Assembly (NCBI GenBank): GCA_037951105.1
Contig: JBAMJV010000871.1
Span: 107,501-171,500 of the forward strand
Length of the DNA stretch: 64,000 nucleotides
Direction: 5' to 3'
Origin: Echinarachnius parma
Taxonomy: Eukaryota > Echinodermata > Echinoidea > Clypeasteroida > Echinarachniidae
The notes below the pieces were generated by a model, which worked only from the letters and a program-made list of their open reading frames with translations, searched no databases and was not told the origin of the DNA. Positions within the stretch are counted from its first letter, which is position 1; the number at the start of each line of letters is the position of its first letter. Below, piece after piece: positions 1 through 13,651 of the stretch. Both the position numbers and the translations under genes were made by a program.

Positions 1-1424
1 TTGTCCTGTAAAAAATGTAGACTTTTTTATCATAGAAAATTATAATTTACTTTGATAACATCGAAAAATCGCATTGTGTAACCCCTAAGCTCGCTCCCAA
101 TATGACATGAAGTATTTTAAAACAAGATCTAACAATACTGAGGGTACATTTGGGGGCGGGGTCCGATGCGAGGCAGCCTGTTCCAAAAAAATGTTTGAAC
201 TATTTCTTTATTCTTGGTCCTGTATGGTTATGACGGGGCATGATGGAATTCCCACAAATCCACCCCCCCCCCCCCCCCCCTGCAGATAACGTCACCAGTA
301 TCAAACAAACAAACGCATTAAACATAACAATATAAACATCCAAGCAAGCAAATTGATAAATAATTCATCATATAATAAAAATAATATCAACAAATTAACA
401 GTCTATTTAATTAACAGATAATAAATTTAAACAAACTTGATAACCAACATGAACAAAGCAAACCCGAATTAGGACCTATAGTGTTGCCCCAGTCATTCCA
501 ATGACCCTATTATTTCAACTCCCCGTTAGCTACCCGGTAAGACTGATGGTCAGGCCAAGTTGATCTTGCCTTGCGGGGGTTATCTTTTTGGTCACTTACT
601 TTCCGATGGAACACATCCGATTCAATCCTTTAGCAAGTAATCTCAGCGAGAAAGTAAACATACAAGAGAAATGATTATGCCATCTATCATCATATTGTCT
701 GCATGCGTGACTGTCGAGAAACCCGACCTATAAAACGTTCCGACCTTACAAAACCTTAATTTGTTATTTGGCAATTTTAGACAATTTATGAAAATAAGGT
801 AAATTTCCTTTCAACATTAGCCCATGTAATCAATTCTTTTTGCACATGAACTTAGAACAATTAATCTGATCGAAACAGTATGTAAGATTAAAGAGAGTTC
901 ACTAAAAAAATGTGGTATAAATAACTAAATATATATGTAAGTCCGCGAGCTTTCGAATCTGGCAGATCCTTCGTCTATAGGCAGAGATAGATGACAACTA
1001 CTGTACTACAACATGAAATGATATGCATCAACAGGTGGATGGAAGGTGCGAACAGTGAACAAGAACAAAAGGATGAGGGATATATATAAATATATATGAT
1101 GTTGTTCTTTGTAACTTTGAACTAAAAAATCATGAAAATGAATGTAAATAATAATGTTTGCTAAGCTGTTTTCATTTTAAAGCTATGTTTTAAAAATGAG
1201 TAGGCATATATATATCTATATATATATAGGCTTTTGAAGAGCATTAAAAAAGCAAACAAATGTTATCAACTAAATGTTACTCTTGCATAACCGAGAAGGA
1301 TATCAGGTGGCACCCCCTGGCAATTCCCCTGGAAATTCAAACAAATAATAAAGTACGTTGGATGGTCGGTCACGCAGTAATCATGGTAATGGGGTAACTG
1401 GTAGCATCGATAAATGGTTGTAGC
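1..1424. other. Intergenic, no gene seen
   Basis: AT-rich sequence with a C18 run at 263-280 and short AT-dinucleotide stretches near 1080-1100 and 1205-1228. Nothing codes convincingly on either strand. Confidence 0.6.
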
Positions 1425-1640
1425 GGGCTGCGCCCCCATGGGATCCCCTGCCCCCTCTTTGCCTCCGAGCGTGGGGGTTCCGGGCTACGCCAGCGGTGGT
1501 GATGTAATGAGCGTGATGGGCATCCCCCTACGGTTTGAATTCCGGCGCCCGGCGTGAGCCCGTCTCCTCGCAGTCAGTAGACCGTTGAAAGGCTAGACCA
1601 AGGAGGTACTCGTACCTCCTTGGCTAGACACAACGAAAGT
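1425..1640. repeat. GC-rich patch with 26-nt hairpin
   Basis: A local GC-rich block in AT-rich DNA. It includes CGGGCTACGCCAGCGG (the GTAGCC-type motif seen near C/G runs elsewhere) and a perfect hairpin at 1598-1623 with 12-nt arms CCAAGGAGGTAC / GTACCTCCTTGG and a 2-nt loop. Flanking CTAG bases extend it imperfectly. It is probably a fragment of a dispersed repeat. Confidence 0.45.
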
Positions 1641-2730
1641 CCCGCTCACATCACACAAGAACATGAACGTTATGCTTCGTTTGTTCACATGTCTACTTAT
1701 AGCTATATGTTTTGATAGATCATTTATTTTGTTCTCATAATTGTTTTTTTCCAGTCGTCATATGATTGATTTTTGTTTCGATTCTACCCAATTTAACCAA
1801 TCTCTTGTGTCTTGTTTCATTCTTACTTATCACCTTCTTTCCTTACACATATTTGGCAAATTCCAGACACTTATTAATTGATTTGACGTTCTGATTACAT
1901 CGAAATGTATATTTTGATATGTTTAGCGTACTAGTTACTTATTTCAATAACTGTCAATAAAAAACGTCTTTTTATCGTTGAGATAAAAAATGATTTAGCA
2001 CTATTACCCATATTCGACAGTCTGAGATCTAAAAACATATTAAGAAAAATGAATGCTTTAGATACTCAATAACTCCAATCATAATAATCATTAAGATAAT
2101 ATAATAATATAAGAGCGTAACTTAAGTATATCAATCCCTCATCGTGGTAAAAGTAACATTAACTTGCTTGTTAGTATCTTTTTTTATTCCGTTTGTATTG
2201 AAAATTTGCTTTTAATATTTTACTATTATAATTATCCCTTGACCTTTGGGAACATTTCCACCACACACCATGTACAACGACTTTTGTTTCCTCTTATATA
2301 AAATGATGATGTTATTGCTATTTTGTTCTTCTTCCCTAAATATTAATGACAACACAAGTCATGGGAAAGAGAGATAAGTGTATTTAACTGCCAAACTCAC
2401 TGCACAAAATAGCCACAGACATGCTTATATCCGCATCTTACGATATATAACTTAATCTTTAATGTGAGTGATATGTTTATATGCTTGGATCTGACTATAC
2501 AGAGCAACCCAGGCAACCATCACGAAATCTTAGCATTAATATTTAACTTTAATATTTTTGGCACGATGTTGCGTTGCATGGAAGTGTTATATTAAGATAG
2601 AGGTCCATCCATAACAGAAGTTACTTTCACTATAGGATTATATGGATGATAGGAATCGTTGGCTAAAATCTGATTAAAATTGGTCAAGAAATAAGAAGGT
2701 TATGACAGTTTGAACTTAAGATGAGAAAAA
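1641..2730. other. Intergenic, nothing seen
   Basis: Plain AT-rich sequence without recognisable repeat or coding structure. Confidence 0.5.
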
Positions 2731-2894
2731 GTTCATCATCTCCATCCTCATCATCACCATCATCCTCACCATCCCCCAAATCCTCATCGACATCATCATC
2801 ATCATCGTCATCATCATTCTCATTATCATCATCATTATCCTCATCATACTCATCATCCTCATCACCCTCATCATCTCATCATCATCATCATCAT

Positions 2895-2959
<65 letters not shown>

Positions 2960-2961
2960 GT

Positions 2962-3022
<61 letters not shown>

Positions 3023-3193
3023 GTATCATCATCATCATCATCATCTCCATCATCTCCGTCATCACCATCATTATTACCATCGTAATCATCGTCACCATAT
3101 TAATCATCATCATTGTCATCATCATCCTCATTGATCATCATCTTCATTATCATCCCATCATAATCCTCCTCCGTATCATCATCGTCTTTCTCA
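2731..3193. repeat. (ATC)n / (GAT)n microsatellite, ~460 bp
   Basis: The trinucleotide ATC (CAT/TCA) is repeated with interruptions, purest at 2873-3045. Open frames across it read as runs of His, Ser or Met and are not genes. Confidence 0.95.
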
Positions 3194-3890
3194 TTGTATT
3201 CGTTGTCGCATTTTAACTTTGTCAACTATTCATGGTCACAATATAAAAGTGTCACTAACAAATAAAAGCTAGTAAGTCGACAAATTGTGCAAGTCAAACG
3301 GAGGGCTGTGACTGTGGTCGAAATGTCACTAGTCGTGTATGTGTGGGTGGGAACCATTTAGTAAACTTGGCTTACACTCGTTCAGGAAATCTTAAGCGAC
3401 TTAATCAGTTTGAATGGTGTCCAAAGCACTTCGGATCTCGTTATTATAACCATCACCTCATGTGCATTAATTTCCCGTAATCAAATTTTGAGTCATGATA
3501 TTTACTTCACATGGAAAACATTTTCTTTAATGTGTACACTCCGTTTTGAGAAAAGGGGCGGCGTATCTGGCTCGAATTTGAATACGTGAATCCTTGTTTC
3601 GGACGATCGTGTTGTTTTTGTTTTTTGTTTTACGTTTTACGTTTTTCACGCGGCTCTCGCTTAAATGTATGGGTATTACCGCAAAACAACATGGAAAATA
3701 AATAGATATGTTAGTTGAGTTATCATTATCATAAACAAAGTCGTCACATGATCATTCCAAATTTAAATCCCATCGATGGGATCTTGTTGTAGCAGGGAGG
3801 GGTCATGCCCATAACACTAATTACACATCTGACAACGGGCATTTTTATCAATTCTAATTCTTATTTCTTTTGGGAGAGTTTATAAAGAAT
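3194..3890. other. Intergenic, nothing seen
   Basis: No gene, transposon end or tandem structure is recognised. Confidence 0.5.
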
Positions 3891-4083
3891 AAAATATTTC
3901 TTATTTGTATTTATGTATTTCTTTATTCATTTAGTTAGTTATTTAATAAAGTAGTTATTTACTTATGTAGTTATTTAGTTCATTAGTTATGTATTTATGT
4001 ATCTATTTATTCATCTATATATTTATGTATTTGATTTTGTATGTATTTATTTATTTTTTTTATTTTTTTTTTTTTCATTTATT
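3891..4083. repeat. Imperfect TTTA/TTAGT tetranucleotide tract
   Basis: Degenerate ATTT, TTAG and TATTT units ending in a T-run. It is a low-complexity tract. Confidence 0.75.
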
Positions 4084-4808
4084 TCCACGAATGGGTGGGA
4101 TCGCACTCCCAGCAGAAGGTGACTTTCAAAGGAGCCACATATATATAATCACACAGTCAAGATTAAAACATGAATGTGAAGCGGGCCAATATTCCATATA
4201 AATTGTTTATATAAACATTAGCAGAGGGATAAACCTGATTTAATCCTCATTAGGGTACTCCGTAATGTAAATCATAACCCATACAGGAAAAACCGATGAA
4301 TTAGGCGAGATTAAAATTTCTAAAACTATGTCGGTAATACCGCCCATACTGGAAATCCAAACGTCCATACCAATTTCATCTGCCCACCTTTCGTGACTTG
4401 GCCGTTAATGTCGTATATCAGCATATAAGGACATAATTGGACCAAGGGTTGCCGCCCCTAGCTTGCCTGAATAACTTCATTTTTGCACGACACTCAAAGA
4501 ATAACGAAACCATTATTAAAAGGTCTTCACAACATCGCTACCCGTTCATAAGATTACATGTTCAAGAAAATAATATAGCATTTCCAATACAGTTGGGGGA
4601 TTGCAAAAATCCGAATTCCCCTTATTATACCCCTCGACCACATACGCCCATGGAATTGGCTAACCGTTATATATTTGCAATGGAGATAGCATTTTCTAGA
4701 TGGGGGTACTTGATTTGTACAACTTAACCTTTCTCACGTCGGTACAAACTATTTCTGAGTTTATATAGTTTTTACCAACGTGAGAGTTTTCAGGACCTAC
4801 CTAAACCT
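4084..4808. other. Intergenic, nothing seen
   Basis: A 96-codon open frame at 4437-4727 shows no recognisable family motif and has no splice or promoter context. Confidence 0.5.
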
Positions 4809-5099
4809 GGGGTGTTTCACAAAGATCCCAAGTCAAACTTAACACTAAGTTGGACTTAAAAATTATGGAAAGCTGTTAGTTTCTTGTAAAATACAGGCGT
4901 ATAATTTTGATAAAAATCATGAACATTTTCTTTTATCAAAGAGACTTCAAGGTATTGATGTGAAATTCTGGGGAAAGTTTCAAATATTCGCATTTAGGCT
5001 CTCGAATATGTTTAATTCCGAAGCTACAAATGGCTTTCCATAATCTTTAAGTCCAACTTAGCGTTTTAGTTCGACTTGGGATCTTAGTGAAACACCCCC
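4809..5099. mobile_element. Palindromic non-autonomous element, GTTTCAC family, copy 1
   Basis: The ends are inverted repeats: GGGGTGTTTCACAAAGATCC opens it and ...GATCTTAGTGAAACACCCC closes it. Inner arms (AAGTTGGACTTAAA / TTTAAGTCCAACTTAGCG) also pair. It has no coding capacity. The second copy is at 15214-15533. Confidence 0.8.
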
Positions 5100-5723
5100 T
5101 AGGTGTAAATAAAGGTTATTCGTAACCGTGACGTCGGAATAACTTTCCTTGGGCTTGTCTTACGTAGCAACAACTAGGAAATCAAAGTGTATTTAAATGT
5201 ATTTTGAAATCGAAAACAACAATATAATTAAAAACGATAGGTTCGCATATAGTTTGTTACTTGTTGTGGCTGCATGAAATAATAAGCAACAACTTTACTA
5301 TGTATAATAGGCAATTTGATATAATGGTAATCGATTCATTTTATTTTATTTTATTTAGTTATTTTTTCGTTTTTTTTCTCCAAACTGAACTTGTCTATGT
5401 CCTTGTCCAATTGAAAGATCACAATAGTCTAAAAATGTTGATGACAGAATAAGCCGTGAAAATTAAAAGTTACAAAGTCGTGGGTAATGACTGGACTGAT
5501 AAAAAACACACTTCGGTAGCGTAAGAGTTAATGGATCGTGATCGATTACACTTTTTGAAGCGGAAACATTCGATCGATAGGATGTGCAAAATAAAATTAT
5601 GATCGCCCCTCATAAAAAAAACGTCTTGAATCGTTGCCATGTATCCCGTGGACCGTCGATTACCAATCGCAAATAACTCTGACACCCTGGGCATACTGGC
5701 TCATGTTTTTTTTTGCCAATGGC
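5100..5723. other. Intergenic, nothing seen
   Basis: AT-rich, without recognisable structure. Confidence 0.5.
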
Positions 5724-5905
5724 GGGGGGGGGGGGGTGCTGAAAAAAATGAATGAATGAACAAATAAATGAAGAAATGAAAAGGAAAACAATAATAAATT
5801 AATACACAAATAAATAAATAATAATACAAATAAATGAATAAATAAGGAAAGAAATAAAGAAATAAAGAAAGAAATAATAAATGAATAAATAAATGAAATA
5901 AAGCA
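5724..5905. repeat. G13 run followed by AAAT/GAAT-type tract
   Basis: A G-run (5724-5736) is followed by imperfect AATA, AATG and GAAA tetranucleotides to about 5905. Confidence 0.75.
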
Positions 5906-6541
5906 GTGTTTACCACCTGCCTGTCTGACAATCCTATGATTTTTTTCGAATCATTTTATTATCATTTACAACAATTTCAGGGTGTCTCCCCTTCGCCAGT
6001 CCCCACTCCCCTCCCCCCCCCCCCCCTCCCCCTTCCCCTTCTGCCGTCCGCGCTTCGAATGTTTGAGAAGAAAATATCTCCCAACGGGCTCCGCACAGTT
6101 CTGGAATAAAACGTTGCAAAATGGCGTAATATTTGACTGTAAAGTCATGTTCAGTTAAATTGCATGACATGAATCGCAATGTGCCTAATATGGGCAATCA
6201 AAACATCGGATGGGGGCCTACTTAGATTTGTGGGTCTAAGTATGAACAAGAAACCTAATTAAGCCTAGAAAACTTAAAAAAGGAATGGAAGATGAAAACA
6301 TAGAACATAGAAATAACATTGAAGACACCATAGATACTTCAAACACAAGCACATGCTGCTTCTCCGAGGTCCCGGCTATTATTTATAAAGTGTACATTGA
6401 TTGTTTAATTTTGTATTTTTTATTTGCCAAATAAATATTGAACCTGAACTTGAAACAATAATTTTAATTATTTAGTTGTAAGTAGGCGTATTACTGGTGT
6501 TGATTTTATTCTTCTTATATTTACAATTATTATTATCATTA

Positions 6542-6572
<31 letters not shown>

Positions 6573-7876
6573 GATTATTATTATAATTAGTGCTATCATT
6601 TTTAATATGAGGAAGGAAAAGGGCGGATAACTTTAACTGCTCAAGCCTCAAGCCTATGACTAACGCGTTACAAAGACGCTTGCGATCATCAAGCGTGAAA
6701 TATGAAATTGAAACAGAAACTAACTGTAACTTATAAGAAAAAGAAGAAAAAAATTGTCTTAAGACGTTAAGTATAAACTTCATTTTGTTTTATATCCCGC
6801 GTTCCTTCTACCTTGTCTACAGTCAGGTGTTAAGCCCTAATACACCTAGCTGCTAAATCTTGCCTAGTGGCAACGTACGTCTTAGCTCCTCGTGAAACTT
6901 ATGGGGTGGATATCCACACCCTTCGGGGATTAGGAACAGAAGGTGAACCAACCTTTTGGGTGTCTTAGAGAGGGGGGAAAAGACCTTAAACATTCTTTAC
7001 CAGGGTTATATTAGTTAGTGGTGGAACCGGGTTTGACGATGTTGGGGCGAGGGAGGGGGAGGGGGGGGGGGGGGGACGACGAGAAGGCGATGTTTTCAGG
7101 GTGTGGGAACTTGTGTCTAATTCAAGAATGAACGTATCTAATTTGTCCTCATAAAGGGGCATTGGGCATCGCTGCAAGTATTTTAATGAAGGACATTAGC
7201 CCCCACTTGCCCCGACTTGCTCCCATTTACCCCCCTCTCCCAGTTACACCCTTGGCTAGCTCGAGAATGATTCTCATTTCGCTGACTGTGTGGGTAGTGA
7301 GTGTATGAGTAATACAAGTTCGCTTTGTCACGGGAAAAAAACCCGATACAAGATGGCGTCATTTGATATCTTATCTTCATAATCAGTCTTGACACCTTTT
7401 TTTGTTATTGTAAAGTTAAGCAAAAATGAGGGGAAAACCTCTTTCACGAAAATTGCACAATAATTATTAGCATAGCAGAATAACATTTATCCGCTCATGG
7501 CAAGCATGAAATGATCGATGTATAATAGAGTCACTTGTGTTCAGACTGTGTGGGATCTCGGTGAATATTATAACATCGCGTTTTTTGTTTGTTTATTTTG
7601 TTTACATTTCTTTGTATATGTGCCAATAAACAAATTGTATTCAATTCATCGAAATCAAGCTGCAATGTACATGTAATAATATAAGGAACATACCAATGCA
7701 GTGATTATTATTTTTGCATGTTTGGTAAAAACAAAAAATATTCAAATTTTTCATATTCATATTTCAAAATATAATATGTTTATCTACAAGGTTTGTAACA
7801 AAATTATGATTAACTAACCGATATTCCAATCGATCCTATCTAACAATTATCGTACTCGCTATAATCGGTTGTCTAA
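5906..7876. other. Intergenic with simple repeats and retroelement-like tails
   Basis: It contains a C14 run (6013-6026), an (ATT)n tract (6527-6590) and a G15 run (7061-7075). Two stretches resemble 3' tails of non-LTR elements: about 6385-6455 (ends GCCAAATAAATATTGAAC) and about 7570-7645 (GTGCCAATAAACAAATTG then TATTCAATTC). The tail calls rest on style only. No gene is seen. Confidence 0.4.
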
Positions 7877-8284
7877 TATAGGTTTTCCCGCTCAATTTTA
7901 CACTTTTTTCAATCGAAATCTTTAAGGGTCATTCAAATTCACGCATTACCGCGTAATCGTTGGTATCGGTCTTTCAAATTCCGAATAAGTGCGAGCGAAT
8001 TCATGTATACGCATAAGCTTTCGTGAATGGACACAGGAGTTCATTTATGGGCAATCGAATTCGCGAATGTGCAGTAGCGCCAGCGTTCACTGCGTGCCAT
8101 TTTGAATGACTATTGATGAAAAGGTATGCTCTTTGTGCAAATTCACTTGCTCCTACGTGATTTTGAACGAATATTTACGAATTCGACTGCTGCTTTGACA
8201 CGGCGATCGCAAATCGCGCGAATTCGTTTGCTCCTATTATCAATTTGAATGGCACAATCGCGAAATTGAGCGGGAAAACCTATA
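7877..8284. mobile_element. ~405-bp MITE with TATAGGTTTTCCCGC ends
   Basis: The left end TATAGGTTTTCCCGCTCAAT and right end ATTGAGCGGGAAAACCTATA are exact inverted repeats of more than 20 bp. Terminal TATA suggests a TA target duplication. Inside are several GCGAATTCG-like words (CGAATTCGCG, GCGCGAATTCG). It lacks an ORF, so it is non-autonomous. Confidence 0.85.
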
Positions 8285-9790
8285 ATACCACATGATGATG
8301 TTATTGCTATAATTGTATTTTGTCGTTGTTATTTCCATTTGGACCCCAAAAAAATTAGGACAGAATTTCCGTGTGTTTTTGTCTTGATCTATATACAAAT
8401 GTATGAACAACGGCTTTGATAATTAAATGTTCCCACCCGTACCGCCCCAATACAGCTGACTTTGATTTTTGTCCAACACACGAGTTTGTTCCCATTTCTA
8501 TGGTCTCCAATTATCACCGCCAATGTAGTAATAATTTCAAATTTCCTTGCCACTAGTTCGGGAGTTACATCACTAACCCAGGAGAGCAGGATGAGTGTAA
8601 TTGCACATGAGTGGTTTATTTGCAGAAAACGGTAAAGCCATTTTTTGTACCACTCCAAGATTATTGCGAATAAACCTGCTGACAATTAAAATTCTATCTA
8701 TGTATATATCAATATGCTATGAGTAAGGTATCAATTTTTTGTATGATATGATGGTAGCTTATTTTAAAAATAAACTTTATTGGCTCTTTCGTGTCACGTA
8801 ATCTTTTCAAATGCATTATCCAACTATATTACGTAACCTGCAACCCATCGGTATAATTATCTAGAAGATAATGAGTAAAACAGCGATTGTTCTTTTTATC
8901 ATGTTAAAGATTAATTATGTTTTAATTATTTCATTTTCATTCAATCATCCAATATATCAAACGGAAGATTTACATAAATTTCAGTCTACATACCAAAAAT
9001 CATAAACATAATCATGCGAATGGTAATCTAAAACAATAATAAATGAACGAAATAAAAGACGGTAAGAACATCGTAGTGATCGATCACCCATAAATATGTC
9101 GCTATCGGTACATCAATCTGACCCGATTCTGACAATCGATCCTGACTATCGATTCGAAGCAGTTTTTGTTGTTGTTTTTTACGTGTCATTGATGTCTGGT
9201 TTTTCTTACGGTAGTATCTGTAAGTTTATTATCATGTAATGATATGAAACAACACCAGGCTTCCTTTCCATGAGAATGAACTTGTGATAAGAGCACCATT
9301 ATTTAACTTCGATCACTTCCCCGGTCTTGTTTACCCGTGTTCGCTATCTCGTATTTTTATGTATTTGGGCAGGCCAATCAGTGTTCTGTGGTCGATCGTA
9401 GCATCCTATGATTAAGACCTGTAGTGTACCGATCGGTTTTTCTGACAGCGGAATACAACTATCGCTATTCGAACCGATTTTTTTGCTCAGATTATTACAG
9501 TTATGGGGTCAGATTATGTAATCAGTGGACTCTAATTGGCACTTCTCCCACTCTATTTCCATGACCCTAATTTGAGGACCTTTTTGCTATTACATTCGAG
9601 TCATTTTATTAATGGTATTGGTATGGACACATTATCTAATATAAAGATCGTTTTCTATATCATCCATATTATCGATATCCGTTCTATTGAAAACAACTTT
9701 AATTTTTTCACAGAAATTAAGAAAATTAAATAATTATTTTAAGAAACAGATGTTAAAACAAGATAGGAATTCATGTAGGTAATTACATAA
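8285..9790. other. Intergenic, nothing seen
   Basis: AT-rich; several ATCGAT words around 9080-9150 but no gene or element ends that I recognise. Confidence 0.5.
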
Positions 9791-10193
9791 TTAAAGGGAT
9801 CAAGTAACATTGTCCTCAAAAATCCTCAAAATCCTCAAAACTTACTTGGAACTCAAGCGGTTCCTACATACCTCATTGTATTCGTATCACCAATAAAAGA
9901 TAGAGAAGCGCGGACCAGTTTCGGTTTTCCAAATTTATCTTCCGTATACAAATATGAATGATTGAAGTGTTTATGATTATCCAGTGGATAATTATAACAG
10001 TGTACCAAGTCAGTGCAAGGAGTTAGCAAATATTACTAATTGCATGTTCGCACATTAATTACTCGGTCATGATGACATTCATTTGCCATGGAATTTTCAC
10101 ACACAATTCAGTGGACATATCAGATTACAAAAATACAAATTGTATCAACCGTTTGCCAGTGTTGCACATGTCAACAAAGTTACTAAATTAAAT
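9791..10193. mobile_element. TTAA element family A, copy 1 (~390-400 bp)
   Basis: It begins TTAAAGGGATCAAGTAAC and aligns along its length with 20378-20764 and, in reverse, with 26469-26859 and 30181-30568. The right end is decayed (TACTAAATTAAAT instead of the TCCCTTTAA terminus). It is non-coding. Confidence 0.82.
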
Positions 10194-10553
10194 AAACTGA
10201 ATATTACGTTCTTCTTTTCACTGAAAACATTCCCGACGTGTGAGATGCGGTGTAGAGGAAACACATCTAATTGAGGTGTGAATTCAATTATTTAATTTTG
10301 CAACTATGACAAGAGCTGAGAGGAGAGTTCATCTTCCTTAAGCTCTTCAAATTGGCAATTAAGTTGGCGCGAGGGGTGATGAAACAGTGGTCATTAAAGG
10401 TGGGTAATTCGATCAGGAAACGTCTCAAAATCCATGAAAACACGGCTGTAGGATACGACACACATTAAGAAAATTAAGTAAATAATCTTCTAGTGAATCT
10501 TTCTTTCTACTGGGTTCACTTTATAGTGCTGAGCTTCTAGACCTCTGTCATCA

Positions 10554-11082
10554 TTAAAGGGGTAGTTCAGTTTTAGCATAGAGGGCGCTGCACGAAACAA
10601 TTTTTGTGTGAGATAATACAAAACTGAGTGTAAAATTTGAAAGAGCATACAATTTAATGACAGATTAAACTTTATTGATCAAAATCGGTTCAGAAACGGC
10701 TGAAATATCAATAAATATATCCATCAGAATAAATCTGGGGCCAAGATTTATTCAATGATTTTTTTTACAAATTAGAAAAATGCTTACACTTTTCCACATG
10801 TACAAAGAGGTTTTTAAATAGTTGTTGATGATTTCTCTATTTAATCATTATTTCAACAAAACATCACATGCATACTTTTGTATGGAAAATGGTTGAACCA
10901 ATGCTTTTTTAGGGAGCGCCCTACATTGTGTTGTAATGGCTCTTTTTGAATGATAACGGGCTTTTTACTTAGTCGTTTGTAATTTTCTATACCTTTCGAG
11001 CATGGCGGAGTATAACCATTAGTTATTGTGCAGGTTTTGGTTACTAAAACTCAGCCTTACCAAAACTGTACTACCCCTTTAA
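10554..11082. mobile_element. TTAA element family B, copy 1 (529 bp)
   Basis: Both ends are TTAA-flanked inverted repeats: TTAAAGGGGTAGTTCAGTTT and ...AAACTGTACTACCCCTTTAA. It contains the block AGAGGGCGCTGC near the left end. The second copy is at 51403-51944 in intron 4, same orientation. It has no ORF. Confidence 0.88.
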
Positions 11083-12791
11083 TATGTGTTTGTTAAGGTT
11101 ACCCGATTATGTAGATGTCCTAATATGGATACTCTAAAGTGAATGTATCGATTTGTTGGAAAATAATATGTTGGTATAGCATGTTTCCGTTCACACATAA
11201 ATAGTAAATTATAGGTAAATAGTATAAACATATAATTTATACGTATAATACTTTCTCCTTTTCATTTATTAATTTTAAAAGGGGTTTTTGGATAAGTAAA
11301 TTGTTGACAAGTCTGTCCAGGTCAGCTGGTAAGGAAGTCTGAGGAACTGCTTGGGCGCTCAGTGGCGCATAGCCTTGATTAAACGGGGGGGGGGGGGGGG
11401 GGGGGGGGTGACAACGAGAGAGGGGGGTCCTTGAACAGGATAGCCAATCTAGGCCGATGTGCTCTAGTTTTGTATTTCAAATATGGCAGGACCGTGTAAA
11501 AATATATTTTGTTTTTGTTTTGTTCTCACGATGCGATTATAAATTGGGGAGTAGTGAGAGGGGTATATGAATTTCCAGAGCGGTGGCAAATGATCCCATG
11601 TCTCCCTAGCTACAACACTAGTGGTCACCATGGTGATAAGGTAGGCCTATATAGGCAATGCACACATTAATTTGAATTTTAGGGGGCTACTTTTTCAATC
11701 TGATGGATAGCACAAAATATTTCACATAATTCCCCGATGGTAATCTTAGGAGCTACCTACTGATTTCAGAGGGCTATTTTGAAAATTAGGGGGCAAAATC
11801 GCCCTCAGCCCCTGCAGTATTTCCTACCCTGCCTATAGGCCTGCAGGCAGACATGACAACAAGCAGCGGCACGCCCGTCTCGCAACGGATATCCAGCCCG
11901 TCCACCTATACCGTTCACCGTGTCCTGAGCACTGCTGGCTAGCACTATTTGGGTGGGTTTCTCCGAAATTAATTGAGCCATCTAGGATCTCGCGCGGTCC
12001 ACTCACCACCGGGGGAGAGGGGATTAGGACCCGGGGATTAGCTAATCCGGGAATTTGCGGACGGAGGAGGTGTCCGAACAAGATTTCACGAACTTGGCTT
12101 TTCAATCATCTCCTGACAGATTTCTAGTCTTTCTTTACAATATTTGTTTTATTATGCTGTATGGTTGAACTTGGATCTCTAGAAACAAAAGTCGCAAGGG
12201 CTGGACGTAATTCGTAAAATTGGTCCATGATAGGTAAAACCGATAGCGATAGCCCTGTGAAAGTTTTGAGGAACCCCTAATTTCGTCAGATTTTATGAAA
12301 ATAGCGTTTGAATTTGCCTGTCTATAAACAACGGTCTGTTATTTGTGTTGATATTATAATATAATGGTTGTAGTTTTGTTTTTAAATCACGGTCTTTGAT
12401 TACAATATATTAAATACTGTAGTATGTATATTCAATATCTAGTGATTTCTCAACCAATCGCACTTATTTGATAACTTCGAATAACGAAAATAGAAGTTAA
12501 TAACATTGTGAATCAGTTTCCTCTGTATGTACTTTGCACGGGGAATCAATTCAGGTTTAAATTATATGTACGTGTATTATATTATTATATGTACGTGTAT
12601 TGTGACACTATAATTTTGCCGAATCTTGCAACATTATGTCCATTGAGCAATAGTAGTTCATGACATCATACTCATTCGAAGAAATCCAAACTTTCCCACA
12701 CTTTCTAACCCTAACCTCAAGACGAAGACGGCATAATTATAATGATTATGAATCATAACGACCGTCCGTGATGATATCATTATTTCCCTCC
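11083..12791. other. Intergenic with G24 run
   Basis: It contains a G24 run (11385-11408) preceded by AGTGGCGCATAGCC (11361-11374). An open minus-strand frame (11833-12105) shows no family motif. No gene is supported. Confidence 0.5.
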
Positions 12792-12945
12792 CTCCTGAAC
12801 GCAATGAGTAGGGGTGTAGCCAGTGTCATATCAAAAGGGGTATCATCGCCCCCGCCCCCCCCCCCCTCCTGAACGCAATGAGGAGGGGTGTAGCCAGTGT
12901 CATATCAAAAGGGGTATCACCGCCCACCCCCCCCCCCCCCCTCCT
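12792..12945. repeat. Two-unit tandem repeat, 74-bp period
   Basis: The unit starts CTCCTGAACGCAATGAG, runs through GGGGTGTAGCCAGTGTCA and ends in a C-run. Unit starts are at 12792 and 12866, nearly identical apart from C-run length and a few bases. Confidence 0.88.
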
Positions 12946-13308
12946 CTCTCTCTCCCGCCCCGTATCTTCAGATCCATTGAGTAGCGCCCATCAATAATTC
13001 AAACGCCTATATGCCACACATCTACCAAAGGCAAAGGGAGGGCAAACTACATGTATAGAAGGGGCTAGTCAGTAGTCCTCTTCTAGACCCCCAAATCAGT
13101 CTCTATTCCGTTGGTTGTTTCTCTTATCGCTCAGATTTATATAAGAAATACCAAATTATGTCATGTATGTGGAGTCGGTTATTTATGACTAGTCCTCTTG
13201 AAGCTCCTTGCGTATAACACTTTCCAATCGTTATTCATATAGAAGCCGAGCATAAGGCTACATAATGCATCAAGACTAATTGGTTTAAATTAATTATGTG
13301 GTGTGAAC

Positions 13309-13385
13309 TGACTGGGTCTCGAACCCACGGTCTACTGTGCACGAGGTGGACTCTTTCACATAGAGCCACAACGACCTAGTTCTAT
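13309..13385 (-). other. tRNA-like SINE head or tRNA relic
   Basis: Read on the minus strand it has a box A-like TGGCTCTATGTGA and an intact box B GGTTCGAGACC at tRNA-like spacing. The acceptor stem does not close well, so it is more likely a SINE head or relic than a working tRNA gene. Confidence 0.45.
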
Positions 13386-13651
13386 CAAAAGGGGGAAAGA
13401 GGCCGCATGCATGGGTTAACCCATTCCCTACTGTATTCTGAAATCTCCGTAGAATGTGTACATAGTCTAGCAGCTAGGTTCCCGTATAGGTAAGGATTCA
13501 AAGCGTCCCATGAGGGTGCTAACCTTTGCCAAAATGAAATCATTCTTTTATAATAATAGTATGTGTTCCCATGCATAAGGGAGGGGGCAGAAGGGGAGAA
13601 ATTGCCCCCCCCCCCCTTCCTCCTCCCCCTCCTCGTTACCAACGTCATTGG

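Noticed and set aside
2721..3134. 137-codon His/Ser-rich frame and its Met-rich antisense
   Set aside because: Both are translations of the (ATC)n microsatellite.
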